The notes: a model not told the origin generated them from the letters alone. Shown: positions 44,537 to 58,400, numbered from the stretch's first letter. The stretch: 64,000 nucleotides of DNA from Porites lobata (GCA_942486035.1 CALNXK010000013.1:2936001-3000000); one strand, 5' to 3'. Made by a program: numbers and translations.

Positions 44537-44715
44537 CAGTCAACTCCCTCTAAGACGAACACCTTTAGGACCGGCAGTAAGTATCCGTCTTAGAGAGATT
44601 TCCGTCTTATAGAGAGTCAAATAAAGGGAGTAAAGAAAGGCAGGGACCAACTCCAGGTGTCCGTTTTAGGGAGGTGTCCGTCTTATAGAGGTGTCCGTTA
44701 AGAGAGAGTCGACTG
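44537..44715. mobile_element. Tigger/pogo-like MITE, second copy
   Basis: The element begins CAGTCAACTCCCTCTAAGAC and ends AGAGAGAGTCGACTG, with TA on both sides (44535-44536, 44716-44717). The interior carries repeated GTCCGTCTTA(T/G)AGAG phrases. Same family as 2086-2229. Confidence 0.75.
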
Positions 44716-44937
44716 TAGTTTTGATAATCACATTTACAAAGTTCCTTGTATGCATGCTGTTACGCACGAACAAAGTTATTAGGATCTATTAGCAATGCCT
44801 TGTTTAATAAGCTCAAAAAATATAGGCCTGTTTCAACCCCTGCTTGTGCTACTGCCGAGCTAAGCTGGCTCGACTGTAGCTCGACTTCAGCACGACTTGT
44901 TTTCAGACGTCGACAATACAAGGAAACGATTGACAGG

Positions 44938-45346
44938 GACACACAACGTCAATTTTCGGAAAATATCTGTTCGGAAGACGATTTGAGATCTAGAATGTTC
45001 GGAACATTTTTTGTAAAATTTCTTGCTTGTCTGCCTGTCCTAGGATTTTCGAACATCTAAAATATGATGTAATTGCCCATTTTTAACGGATTTTTACCCT
45101 AAAAAGGTCACCTAGAATTTTCGGGAGCCTTTTTTCTGGCTGAAATTTTCGAAAAGGTAAGTTTTGATCCCTATAATTTTCGGATCACTAGACTTTCATC
45201 TAGGAAATCCGAACAGATGAAAAATTTTTAAGGGATAAAAATATGCCTATATCTACCGTTTAAATACTCAAATACGTTTAACAATGCTATGTTGAATATG
45301 TTGAAGTGGTTTTCGACTACCGGGGTATATTCTCGTTAGGTGCCCC
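44938..45346. repeat. Composite interspersed repeat, copy 2
   Basis: Block B (44938-45244) is the reverse complement of 21118-21431. Block A (45245-45346) has the same orientation as 20899-20986. The order and relative orientation of A and B thus differ between the two copies. The CTAGAATTTTCGG motif recurs along block B. Confidence 0.65.
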
Positions 45347-45399
45347 CACGTTTAGAAAACTTAGATGTATTCTAATGTATTCATAATTTACGAACTGAG

Positions 45400-45560
45400 T
45401 TCGGCACGGCAGTAGCGCGACGTTTGAAACCAAGTCGAGCTACTGCCATGTAGCACGGCAGTAGCACGACTTGGTTTTAAACGTTGCTCTACTGCCGTGC
45501 TAAAGTCGAATTTAATTCCATCAATTTAGTTCGGCAAGGCAGTAGCACGACGTTTGAAAC
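45400..45560. repeat. Inverted-repeat cluster (CGGCAGTAGC motif)
   Basis: TAGCACGGCAGTAG and its exact reverse complement CTACTGCCGTGCTA lie about 25 bp apart (near 45452 and 45490). Further GGCAGTAGCGCGACG / GGCAGTAGCACGACG copies lie on either side, near 45411 and 45538, each followed by TTTGAAAC or a close variant. The structure folds on itself and resembles the end of a fold-back element. Confidence 0.6.
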
Positions 45561-46379
45561 GGGCCACACTGACGCAAACGCCAGTTGCGTGCTAATGATT
45601 TGGGGCTATAATCAAACCACCTCTGCGAATGCGTCTTCAAGTCAACAAAGCTCATATCATCATGGAGTTTGTAACCACCATTCCTTTTGGAGTGAGTTTT
45701 TCTCATTAATTTAAGTTTTCTTGGAAGAGGTAATAAAGTCCTATACAGTTTATTACCGTCATGTGTTGCGGCTTTGAAAAAAGACAACGCATACGATAAA
45801 TGGAAGACTTGACGCTTGATATTGAACCCTGGATTTATTTCATGATTACGAAATGAAAGGGTTCCTATAATGCATTAAAGAGCTGGACAGGACAACAATA
45901 ACACACAAATACCTTTACTAATTAAAACTGAGCTCATTTCATCTTAAACAACAGTGAAATTAACTCACGTTTGCAGCGACTCGTTGATAGTTTCAAAATG
46001 TGGACAGAAACAACTTCAAAGAGTTCGGTTGTTTGCTGCAGATAGGCAAATTTATGATTACCGTTTTAATCTGCTTTATTCACGAAGAATGTATTTTCTA
46101 ACAGTTCAGTATTTAATATCGAGAAAAAATTTAGCAACAAACCCCGGATGACAGAACTGGAGAGAGTTACCTCGTTCACTCACTCGTAGTATAGGGAGGT
46201 TACGATGCGACAATAGCCACGCAAGTGAAAAGCAGACTCTAGATACTACCGCTCAAACGGGAGGTCGACAAGCGACGACGAATTTTTCTTTCTCTCTCTA
46301 AACTTGAGTGCAGTCCCCAAGTAATCAACTGCAGGCAAATTCAACTCTATTGGCGACGTTTGATAATTCTACGCGGTTT

Positions 46380-48390
46380 TGAACTACAATAGGTTTCTGA
46401 ATGTAACGGTGCTGATGTAATGTGTATTTCTGAGTCATGGCTTTCAGCGCACATCTCGGACTCTGCTGGATTCAGTCTTTTAAGGAATGATCGCACTTCT
46501 ACTTTGGGTGGTGTAGTCTGTGTTTTCTTGAAACACTATTCCTTGCACCCGATTAGAGCAGTACGAGTATAGCCGGGCGTGGAATCAAAATAATAGCTTT
46601 CTTTGAGACCTCATAGCCTACCAAGATCTATCTCGTCAATAATCATATGCGTCGTCTTATCATTCTACCGCCAATAGCCAGCAGGAAAAGGAGGTTCTTT
46701 GCAATCATATACGATCTAACCTGGACACCTTGTTGATGGCTCAACCCAATTCTCTGGTGTTTGTTACCGACGATTTTAACCCAACAACACGACTTGACTC
46801 AGCCCAACAACCTCAAGTAAATGGTCAGTTTTAATACTAGAGACTCTAATATTCTTGACTGGGTTCTCACAATTTTTACAACTACCAAAGATTGCAAAAA
46901 GGGACCACTTCACAGTCTTAGCAAGACCAATAACTAGTAGCACCTGTACACTCCAGACACGGAAGGTGAAGATACGAGAACAAAGGGATAGCGCATGGCG
47001 CACCTTTGGGCGTTGGCTGACAAATAAGGATTGGTCACCCGTTCTCGCTGCTGAGTCATGCAAAGAAAAACTCGACATTTTTATCACGGATTTACAGAAT
47101 GCAGTAGACACTTACCTCCCTTGGAAAACATTAAAAGTTCACCCAACTGATAGACCATGGACTACAAAGAAAATTAAAAAGTTAATTAAGGAGCGCCAAG
47201 CTGTGTTCACCTGGGAAAGAAAGGATTCTCCATTGTACAAGCTCTTAAGGAACAAAGTTGAGCGTGAGATCAGATCTGCTAAGTTCCACTGTTACTATCA
47301 TAAAGTCAGTGATATTCAACATACGGATTTGAAAAGGTGGTGGAAGCAGATTAAGTCATTGATTGGTCAGGATATCCATCAAGAATGGTTCCATCAATTT
47401 CTTCGTGATGACTGTCCTGTGATACTAAGTCTCTGGCTAATAGAGTGAATGATCACTTTATTAGCCTGACAGCTGGATTTAAACCTCTCCAGGTCCCTAA
47501 GCCAGTTTCCCAGCAAGTCCCCCAGGTCTCCTTGTTAGCAGAAATCCATGACTCCTTGACAAGAATAATTGTTGGTAAAGCTATTGGACCAGATATGCTA
47601 CCCGATAGGCTCCTAAAGGAATTTGCACCCGAGCTTGCGTCAGCTATAATGAGCATCTAAACCGTTTGCTTAAGAAGGCTATGTCACAGATTTATTAAAG
47701 TGCTCCATTATCAACCCATTACCTACGGTCCCCCCTCCCAAGGAAATCCAGCCAGACTTAAGACTTATTTCTCTAACCTGCACCCTCTCTAAGGTTATGA
47801 ATGGCTAGACTTGTCCCTCAAATGTCAGACAATTAAGCTGAACCCACGCCTGCATGCAAGCGAGGGTCACTCTAAATCGAGCGCTTTAATTTATCTCCAC
47901 CAAGCAATTCATGGGGCAACGGACAGGGAGTATGGTGCCAAAATATTCTTGGCAGATATTTCAAGAGGCTTCGACATGATTGATCACAGTATACTCCTAA
48001 CTGAATTGGCAAGCTTTAGTATCGATCCTGCACTAATCAACTGGATCAAGGAGTTTCTTATCAGCCGATCGCAAGCGGTTAGAATTGGCAATTCCCTGTC
48101 CGAGCGGAAATCACCTATCGGAGGAATTCCTTAAGGAACTAAACTCGGTGTCATCTTGTTTGCTGTTATGACGAATGATCTTTTACGCAACTGGCATCTA
48201 AGGATAAAATTTGTGGAGGACACGACTGCGTTGGAAATCTTGCCAAGGAACGGTGTCAGCTTCTTGAACCACGCTGTTAGCAACATACATCAGTTTTCGT
48301 CCGAGCATAACATGAGGTTGAACCCCAAAAAGTGCAAGGAAATGCTCGTAAATTCCATGCATAATCGTATATTCAGATAATAATACATGA
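46380..48390 (+). mobile_element. Decayed non-LTR retrotransposon (endonuclease and RT remains)
   Basis: In order on the plus strand I can read endonuclease remains (GADVMCISESWLSAHISDSA with LLRNDR, about 46405-46550), a linker region (RPWTTKKIKKLIKERQAVF, RDLKRWWKQIK-type), then RT blocks. The RT blocks include AIGPDMLPDRLLKEFAPELA, YGAKIFLADISRGFDMIDHS (the F-x-D-x3-GFD motif) and FVEDTTALE, where the catalytic YxDD is changed to FVED. Stops and frameshifts separate the parts. It is a CR1/Rex-like element by content, inactive, and different in sequence from the LINE at 4674-5855. Confidence 0.8.
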
Positions 48391-48587
48391 AATAAACTTG
48401 TATTGGCTTTCATTGCATAGTAATATCTAGAAAATTATTGCTTCGCAAACCTAACTTGACGAATGGAGCCAGGGTTCCAGCTAGCAGGGTATACCTAGAG
48501 ATTGCCAGCTAGCGAAAGAAATATAGTAATAAAAATGGATGGTTAGACTTTCATGTCTTACCCTAATAAGACGAAAACCCTGCCTCA

Positions 48588-48800
48588 CAGTGGTCGTATT
48601 CACACTAGAGACGGATTATCCGTTGGATAATTCGCGTCAGACAGATAACACGTCTTAATTTGAAAATGGAATGGTCTTAATTTTGGATGAACTATCCGTC
48701 TAACTCCATCCATCGGTTTTTCCTTCAATTTTGACAGATTCTGAAGATGGATTATCCGTTTCAGACTGATAATCCGTCTCTGGTGTGAAAACGGCCTGTG
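48588..48800. mobile_element. MITE with CACACYAGAGACGG termini
   Basis: The left end TTCACACTAGAGACGGATTA and the right end, in reverse complement TTCACACCAGAGACGGATTA, form inverted repeats starting with GG(T/C)CGT just outside. The interior contains further ATCCGTCT/ATTATCCG words. It is about 210 bp. The target duplication is unclear. Confidence 0.65.
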
Positions 48801-49271
48801 GTTTCAGTCAATCTGACTCTTTGGAACCTAAGGGAGTGACAAGAGATACAAGAAATCTCTGGCAGTGAACCAATCCTGCTGTCCATCTCAATTTCCAAGG
48901 GGTAAGGGGTATTTTCTTTAGGGAAGTCATTACCACTAACTTCTTTAATTGTAAACTGTGCCACAAGAAGTGTTGTCAAGTCCCTACACAGTCCTGCAAA
49001 TTATTCATGAAAAGTCCTAAGAGTAGTAGATAATGATGAATAAATGTTACCATTACGCCAAAAAGCTAAAAAAAATTCGAAGGAAGGCTTACGGTAAGGT
49101 CTTTTTCGGAAATTCCGAACGAAAATTTAGGACTACGTTTTTTGTTGGATTGGAACAAACGGAGTGTCGCTTACCATTAATCCTTCTCTGGGTCCCCGTC
49201 TCCGCGCATACCATGGTGGGGTTGAGGGTAAGTTCAGCAACTGCCACAAGCTTACAATAAAAATTAACAAT

Positions 49272-49277
49272 TTTATT
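49272..49277 (-). promoter_or_regulatory. Candidate poly-A signal of the helical-repeat gene
   Basis: AATAAA on the minus strand about 220 bp past the stop codon at 49498-49500. It is the first canonical hexamer in that direction. Confidence 0.4.
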
Positions 49278-49497
49278 CCAATGGCAAAATGTTTTCACAG
49301 GTTTCAGTTAAAGAAATTGGAACGCGACGCTGCTCTGAAAAACGATTTAAGAAATGAGTCTTAAAATAATCATTCTAAATTAATAAATGGAAACAAACGA
49401 AGGTGATAACGAAAAAATAAACGACGACAGAATAAGAATAGTTGAGGGCGTTTGCCCCACCCAAAGTTATGATAGATATTTCACAGAAAAGTTAGCG

Positions 49498-52400
49498 TTA
49501 AGGAGAATGTTTTCGCAATGTGTCATGTGTTTCCATGGAAACGCCTTCCAAGGAGTGCCTCACTGAGAGCTTGTCAGAAGAACGTCTGTGAAGCGAAGGG
49601 CTTGGGCTTGATTGAGGCCTCGTCGGTGACTGGGACCTTAGAGACGAGTTTCCACGGTCATCGAGCCAAGCACCAGAAACTTTAGGCTTGAGGTCAGCTG
49701 CTTTATCACTTGAAGAACTTACGATGCTGGAGTCTGACTGCGTAGCACGGATTCCTACAGAGGCTTGAGAGGAAGTAGCACGGAGTCTAGAGACCTTTGG
49801 GGCTGGGAGTTTAGGAGGCGATGGCATTAATTCGTACACACAAGAGACAACCTGAGGAGAAGACGAAGTGATTTTGGCAAACCTCTCCATCGAGGAGGTT
49901 GTTCTTGGAATGTCTAGGAGATAAAAAAGAAAACTTAAGGTGGCTCGACTGGATTTTTTAGGGGGGATACCTCCGAAATTTGAGCATTAATTACGTCGCC
50001 ATGAGTAAAGATATGGAAAAAAGGTTTCCGCAACTGTATCATATAAAGATGAAAATTTCTTATGATTGGGGTTTTATCGCAATCGGAGTCGCCATGGCAA
50101 CGTAACGACGCCATGACGTTTTTTATTTACCTTTGCGTTTCTCTGCACCTGGAGTTTTTTTTAAGAAATCGCTTAAGGGAGTTTGTACCTGCCATAATTG
50201 CCTCAATTATTGTAAAGTTTGAACAAATTCTATGAGAGCGTTTTCGAAATATTTTGAAACGAAGTTTTCAGCATCATATAAACAGTGAAATAGCATGCTA
50301 TCCACACAATTAGCTAATTTTTAAAGAAAACGGTAAGCTTTGGAAACGCGGCTTCATCCCATTGTGATTTGATTCCGTTGAAAACTGCGTACAAAAACAG
50401 AGGGGAATTGCTCTGGGGGATCGCGAGTAAGAAGAATTTTATTAACTTGCATTCAGCTGCTTTTGTTACAGTTTTTGCGCGTAATTTGGTCCACGCCTAC
50501 AAATTTCGCATTTTCCAAAAAATCGCTCGATAAGTTTTTTTATAAATTTAAAAATCCCGAGATCAATCGTCAATAAATATACCCTGCGAGTTTCAAGAAC
50601 ATTGAAAACAGGGAAGACTTTTAAATAGGGCCTCAAATATAACCAATTTTTTCCCCCAGATTTTGTGTTTACAAGTGAGCGTCCACATTCATATGCACGT
50701 GCACATTTAGCAAAAAGATAGAATTTGCATCAAAAAGGACCCTCGGTTAATTCTCCGGAATATGCTAATAACCGGGTAAATAAATTAGTGATATATTCTA
50801 ACATCACAGCAACTCTTTGTAAGAGTTTCTGTGATGTTATAACCCGAGTAAGATAATTAAGTGTTACATCCTACAAGATGAGCCGTGACGTTCACCGTCT
50901 CGGCTCTCACTGCTATCTGTGACACAAGCCAATTATTAGCATATTCCGTATATTTCTTCGGAAAGTAATCGAGAGTTCTTTTTGATGCAAATTTATTTTT
51001 TTTTGCTAAATGTGCACGTGCATATGATTCTTGAAAAGAATGCAAGTGAATAATAAGGACGCTCACTTGTAAACACAAAATCTAGGGGGGAAATTGGTCA
51101 TATTTGAGGCCCTATTTAAAAGCCTTCCCTGTTTTCAATGTTCTTGAAACTTGCAGGGTATATTTATTGACGATTTATCTCGGGATTTTCCAATTTCTAA
51201 CAAATTTTATTGAGCGGTTGTTTGGAAAATGCGAAATTTGTATTCGTGGACTAAATTACGTGCAAAAACTGTAACAAAAGCAGCTGAATGCAAGTTAATA
51301 AGATTCTTCTTACTCGCGATCGCTCAGAGCAATTCCCCTCTGTTTTTGTACACAGTTTTCACTGGAATCAAACAACTATGAGATGAACCCGAGTTTCTAA
51401 AGCTTCTCGTTTTCTTAAAAAATTAGCTAATTGTGTGGATAGCATGCTATTTCACTGTTTTTATAATGCTCAAAACTTCGTTTCAAAATAGTTCGAAAAC
51501 GCTCTCATAGAATTTGTTCAAACTTTGCCATAATTGAGGCAATTATGGAAGGTACAAACTCCCTTAAGCGATTTCTTTAAAAAACTCCTGGTACACAGAA
51601 ACACAAAGATAAATAAAAAACGTCATGGCTTCGTTACGTTGCCATGGCGACTCCGATTGCAATAAAACCCAAATCATAAGAATTTTTTATATTATATAAT
51701 AGGTGTGGAAACCTTTTTTCCATATCTTTACTCATGGCGACGTAATTAATGCTCAAACTTGGGAGGTATCCCCCCCAAAAAATCCAGTCGAGCCACCTTA
51801 AGCATGATGTCTTTTATACGCGTTGATGCAATGCACGCATGACAAAATTTTTATTCCACCAACACAACGGAAATAAAGCAAAGATCTTGAGCTCTTCTCG
51901 CGCTAGCGACATGTGGAAGGAGAAAGAGAGAGATCTTCACCGCTTAACAAGCAAGTGAGGACTATATCTAGCAGATTATTTAGAAACGATGGGGCACAGG
52001 AGATTTTTCCTTTCCACTTATAGAACCACGTTCAACGGTTATTTTTGTGCAAGTTGCTACTTTCTTCGAGACAGAATCGTTTGCACATCATTACTACACA
52101 GTCAACTCTTGGAAAAGGAAAGATCGAAAGCTACTATGGTACCTAAACATCAAAGCCACTACTCGCGTACCATGACCCTTGCAGTCGTATGTAAAACCTA
52201 GAGAAAATAAATCTTATTACTCACCAATACCACTCACGATATCTGATCCGCTAATCTTTCTTCCGAAACTATATCGCGGTTTCCTTTCGTCAGAGGCCGA
52301 GACACTTTGGAGCATGAGGTCCACAGTATCTATCACTGTCTTAGAAAATTTACCACTAGGAAACTTTCTCTGCTGATCAAACGTGCTTGATGCCCCAAGA

Positions 52401-55400
52401 TTTCCTTCTGTATCCTTTTTGATTTCTTTACGGGATCCTGTACCTTCAGCTGCGGTCGGTTCATCGGTTGTACGCAACATTTGCTGCACTATATCATCGA
52501 CTGTATCGTGGATGGAGCGCGAAATGTTGACGTTTCTATAAGTAGGGTAGCCCTCGACTTTGATAACATCTGTTCGCGCAGGAACGAGCTCTTTATTAGT
52601 CCCTGGAAATGAAACAATCTCCGCGCTCGAAGAAACAAACATTTTACTACTTTTGACGGAAGATTCACCAACAGCACCAGATGAAACATCTTGTACCTCA
52701 TTTGTGTCTTCACCTTCGGGTTTCTTCCTTGTAGTGACTGCTTTGTCTTCGTCACTTGGCTGTGACACTGTGACCTCCTGTGAGGATCGGGAGCCTTGCT
52801 GATTCATCATCACTCCCACTAACGAACTTTTTGCAGCGGATGAAAGGGATTTTGACAGAGAAGGTCTTGCACTTCGACTTAGTACCTGTTGAACGGTGTT
52901 TCCTCTTATTCCTTCTGGATCAACTGTCTTCCTGGCTGCTAAAATGTCAGCACTAGAGGCCGGACGTGTTTCCGCTTCAGCTCCCTCAGGAGTCAGCCGT
53001 TTGTCGTGGATAATTCGTTCCAGGCTAGGAACGACGTTCTTCATGCTCTTGATCATCTCACTTTCCTTATCATCGGCAGAATCTCCGTCAGTTCGATCTA
53101 CTTCCGAGCCCACACCTTCTGGCTGAGACTTGTGCTTCCTTGGAAGGGTAGGAGGCAATGAGGTCAAACACTTCTCGACATTTTCCGATGCCTTTTCGAG
53201 CTCTTTAGTCGAACAGGACAATTCCTTTCTCAGATGTTCACCCGAAGGAGCGGATCCTTTCAAGACCATTTCTGACTTTGTAGCTTTCTTCGTAGTCTGT
53301 TGTAGGTCCAAAGAACTTGCGGATTGACACGACGTTTTTGCGACAGTTTGGGCCAAAACGGCAACAGCATTCGAAGTCGATACTTCTACACCTTGGGGCC
53401 CTACATCTATTTCCAAGTCTTTAGGAAATGTTAAAGTCGTTTCTGTTGAAGCACGAGGAAAAACCTCCCTATTTTCTTCATTATCTTGTGCTGATGTATT
53501 TGACGACTGGGCGACTTTTCCCCCGGAATGACTTTTTGACAAGGGGGCTTTAACGGTTGATGTACGAGGAGAAGGCATGATATCGTTGACAGAAAATTGT
53601 GAGGCTAATCCTACATTGTCAGGAGACATACTTTGTGACTGAGAGACTTTTTCTTTGGAACTCCGTGGAGATAACACGGCCTTGATAATAGATGCACGTG
53701 GGGAGTTGGAGACCTTCCCTTTCATGGCACGCGAAGAAATCACTGCCACCTCAGTAGATGGGCGAGGTGACGATGCTCTCGTAAGTGAACTGCCTGTTTC
53801 ATTTCTTGTTGCAGAGAAAATGTTTGAATGTTTGTCTTTCACCAAAGATTTTTGAGTAAGAGCAATTTTACTTCGAGAAGAAGAGTGGCCAGATTCGTCT
53901 TTTGTAGGCAGGGACTCACGTGATGTTGCCATTCTACTGAGGGAGCCTTTTCTTGCAGAAGGTTTACATGGCAACTTCGCAGACTGCTTTGACGATTGGG
54001 GAGAAGGTTTAGAAGATTTTCTTATTTGCAGTGACGAGGTTCGTTTTGGTTGCCCAGAAGATTGCTTCAGAGAACTTTCGCTAGATGATCTTTGGCAGAT
54101 TTTCGAAGTGGAATTAGTTATATTTGGCAAACGAGATGAAGATGGTATTGTGCGGTTATGCGATTCCTGATGCTGAGAAACATGTTGGACGCTCTCACCG
54201 GCGACAAAAGACCCTTTGGGTGACAAGGAGGGTAGGCTTGTTACTGAAGTAATACTTTTCTTTTGCTTCCACAAAACCTCATAACTCTCCACACGAGCAG
54301 CGATCAGTGAACACTCTGATGGGTTCAAATGAGGAAGGACAACATACGACCCACACGGAGAGATCTCACAACTGGCACATTCTTCTCGTTTCTTAATAAT
54401 ATCGTAAAGAGACGGTTTTTCAGTCACGGTCGAGCTTTGATTTTGAACGAAGAGCTTGGAATCGGACGCCGATCGCTCCCTTTCTGACACTGAAACATTT
54501 TCACAGTTGATTCCTTGTCCCGGATCTGACACACGTCTCTGAACAACGTCACCGTCGGTTACTTTGAGAATGTTCAAGTCACTATCTGATGGGCTGCACA
54601 GTTCTTTATCAACCTCTTGAAGTTCTTGCAAAATAGGCTGCGCACGAGCTTTTCTGAAACGTGGTGTAGGAGGTCTATTGACAACGCTCAGGAAGTCTGT
54701 TTCTCGTGGAACATAACTGTCTCTGCGGGAATGAAATAGAGAATCCTCGTTGAAATGTACGGAGCTACTTCTTCGACGAGTGAAGCGGGCATGCCCTGGT
54801 TTAACATCGGGAACAAAAAAGAAAGACGTATTCTTCATCTGGGTTTTGACAATTTCCTTGGCGTTTTCTACAACGTCATTAACAATTCTTGAAGCTTTTA
54901 ATGATAGCTTTTCCCGCTGGAAGAGATCTTGAACAAGTGGACTATACTCGGCATCAGCTTGAAGGGCCTCGCTATGAGATATAAGTTCGTAATCTTCAAG
55001 GTCATCGCTATCGTCATTGAAGTACCCCACTGATCCAAGTCTCCTCAAGGCTCCGTTAATAAGGCCTTCCACGTAGGTTGAAACCTTCCAAAACAGCTGC
55101 CCATGATCAGAACCCGGATAGCTTGGTACTAACTGGTTTTGCTGAACTGAACGAGCAACGGAATCCTCAGCTGACACAACCACTGGTGATGCTAGTTCAA
55201 AGGCCGCTTTGCAAATCTGCAAATCAAGATCGACCGTGGAACTACGTTCTTGTACTTGAGCTAGCATAGCTTCAGCAGATCTAACAGCATGAGATGCCAT
55301 ATGGCCTGTAGCTTCCTCCAGCTCTGACCCTCCAATAAAACCACGATCAAAAAGCTCCCCTGACGAGGCTTGCGCGGAAATTGTAGTTACTTTGGCTGCT

Positions 55401-58400
55401 GCCTTTAGTAGGCAAGAATCACTTTGAACTTTCTGCTGCAACAAAGACTCGTCTCCGTGCAGTTTGGCGATAGACTTGGATGCCGATTCAATCGCACGGC
55501 AGGCCAGTTCTCGAGCGGCAGTTCCGAGTCCTTCTTTACCGAGACGCTGGCTTAGGTTTCGGGAAGAATCAACCAGGCTTTTCGAGATGTCCAAGGCTGC
55601 ATTCTCTATGTTACTTTCTATCTCATTTGCGATACAATATAATCGCTGCAGAGACGCTTCTGCCGCTTGTAAAGCATTTGATGCCAAATTGCGGGCCGCC
55701 ACCATCAACTCTACCTCGCGCTCCTTGACATCTAAAATTTGTTCGAACGACTCAGAAGCAGATGACATGATAGAGATCTCTTTAGAGGGAGGTAACAATT
55801 CTATTTCTGGTTCGATCTTGATTCCATATAGTCTTTCTATAGAGGCTTTTGTAGAATTAAGTACGTTGGTGACAAGTTCGCGAGTTGTGTATGTCAAATC
55901 CCGTTCATTTTCCTCAGCCATGCGCTGAAGAGACCTTGTAGCCGATTCAACAGCGACCTCTGCTATTCTTTTCACAGCTTCATCCAAGCTTGAAAAAATT
56001 CTTAACGCGTCCTCTTCCGATCCTGGTGCGACACTCTCCCTTTGAAACCAACCAATTGACGCTTTGGCAGAATCCATAGCGCTCTTGGCCAATTCTCTTG
56101 CCGCAATTGTCAGATCGAAATCACGTTTTTTCGAGTCTTTTTCCATTGACTGAGTTGCTGAAATTATGGCAGTAGCTGCGATTCCTATAACAGCTTCTTC
56201 ACTTTCGTCTTCAAAATCAACCTTAATGCCATAAAGGTTTTGAATCGATGCCACAGCTGCTTGGATAGCGTCGTTTGCAAGCGACTGCGCTACACGACTT
56301 TCAGTTTTGCTTATTATTTTCGTGGGACTTAGCAACTGTGAAGATGAGGTAAGAACGCCTTCAGCAACATCTTTAGCCGATTCTGCCAAACACGCTAAAA
56401 TGTCCGTGGAAGGAGTTACGTCCTCTTCTTCAAATTCAACAATAACACCAAGAAAAGTTTCCAGGGAAGCTTTTGCGGCGGCAACTGCATCAAGTGCCAA
56501 AGATCGTGCAGCCATCACATTGGAATCATGTTTAAAATAGGTTCGTTCCAATGAGCGTGTGGCCGAGATAATAGCCGCAGCTGCCACTTCTTTAGCGCAT
56601 ATATCCAAACTGGACCAAATTTCATGAGTATCGACTTGATCTTTTGCGTCGAGCTCACAAGTTGTACCATACAATTTTTCTAATGATGCTTTCGCTGCTA
56701 GAACAGCATCAGCGGCTAGTGATTTTGCTGCACTTATTTCGCGATCACCTCTGCTATGGTGACAAGCTGACATTACAGCAACGGTTACAACGTCTTTAGC
56801 GCATTCAAAAAGGTTTTCGGAGATATTTTCAGCTACTGTCTCTTTTTTTGGTCCAAGGTCTTGTCCATCTCTTAGTGCTCTCTGGAAAGCAGAGTCTATA
56901 ACTGCGGTGACAATTTCTCGAGCAGAGTCACGTAGTGATGCTCTCCACTTATACTCTTCCCTAGCATTACTAATAGCGGTTGTAACTATCTCTTGAGCAG
57001 CTCGCCGCCTTTGCTCGTCTAGCGAAAGCAATACTCCAGAGCTTTCTTCATCACCTAAAATTCTTTGAGCATTATCCACGATACGCTGGACGTATCCGGG
57101 AACTTCTTTACCGATTTCAAGCCTCTCTTGTATATCGAGCGCATGTTGTGCGTTTGAAATTATGCCAAAAACGACGTGAAGAACTCTTTCGCGTAAAGCA
57201 AATTCAGCCTCAAGTCTTGATAAGAGTTTCTCAAACTCATCAACTTCCTCGATTTGTTTTGAGGTGTGTTCCTCTGCCAGCTGAGAAAGGAAAAAATACA
57301 TTGTCATCAGCTGGACAAAAATGTGCAAAATGCGGGCCTGCTCCGGAAATTACGAACTAAATTTTTAGTGAAAAAGGTTTGGTTGCGCGACATAAATTGA
57401 AGTTATTTAAATGACTCTTTACAGATATTCACCTTATTTTTGTATGTTATAGATCATCTTACCGTTTCTAACTGTCTTGCTCTCTGCTTTGCTTTCCTGC
57501 CCGCAAAAACAACGCCACTGCAAAAAAGACAGACCACCGAGTGAGTAAAGATTGATTCATTTAAGAGTAAATGAGGGCGTAGCAGAATTAAAATCCAACA
57601 AATTGAGTTCCCAATAAATAGAATTTAGAATTGAGTTTACACTAAATTCTACCTTAAACAGACTCAGTGCCGGGCTCAATGGTGCCAGCACTGGGAACGT
57701 TACTAATACCCCGTTTACACAAACGATTAAACATGTTTAAAAAATGTAAGTTAACCTCTGGGATTCCGTATTAAGGAGTTACCCGACGGAACGCGTTACG
57801 AGAAACACTGCATTCAAATGATTTCAAAGCAGAACAGGGTCAAGTGCAGATAACAGTTATAGGTCCAAATGAACCACAGAACAAAAATCTACTTCAGCAT
57901 TTTTCAAGCTTGCTTTCGTTTGGTGCGAATAATAATGAAAAATGTCGACTTCATTCACGTTTGGTATTCTTTCCCAAGACCTCTGCATGTTTTTTGTAAT
58001 GGCAATGCCGCTTAAAAGCAAGAAAATTATTACAGTTATAGACGCATCTTTTGAAGTTACCAAATAAAAATTGAAAAATTCTATCCTTTGAGCTAACAAG
58101 GCAACTGCAAGATGGTCATTTTTGGTTCATTATAAACCCGTGGAAGGATGAGGATGAAATAACAATAATAAAAAAAAAACTGATGATTTTGCAGTTTGGT
58201 CATACGTTCTGACAGTTAAATGATTCAAATATTACATCTGTACCTGTAAACTCCGTTATCATCAATTCCAAAATCGTTTTTCAAAGATGACTGCAAGTCC
58301 CAGACACTCGACAAACGAGATCTGCGTCTGTGCTCTGGTCCAACGTCACTTGGTCTGCTTCGAAGGGAACCTCTGTGTCCCTAGAAAGAACACACAAATG

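Larger units (their letters stand above)
41258..46379. other. Intergenic stretch upstream of the catenin gene
   Basis: No coding exon is recognised. The first few hundred bases must contain the catenin promoter and 5' untranslated region, but no TATA box or other element could be fixed with confidence. Repeats in the stretch are listed separately: a hairpin at 44189-44279, a Tigger-like MITE at 44537-44715 and the composite repeat at 44938-45346, followed by an inverted-repeat cluster to about 45560. Confidence 0.55.

Noticed and set aside
44746..45060. 104-aa frame as a gene
   Set aside because: Its C-terminal half is also found at 21293-21490 within the same repeat family, so it is repeat-derived.
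47453..48413. Minus-strand frames as genes
   Set aside because: They are shadows of the decayed plus-strand LINE.
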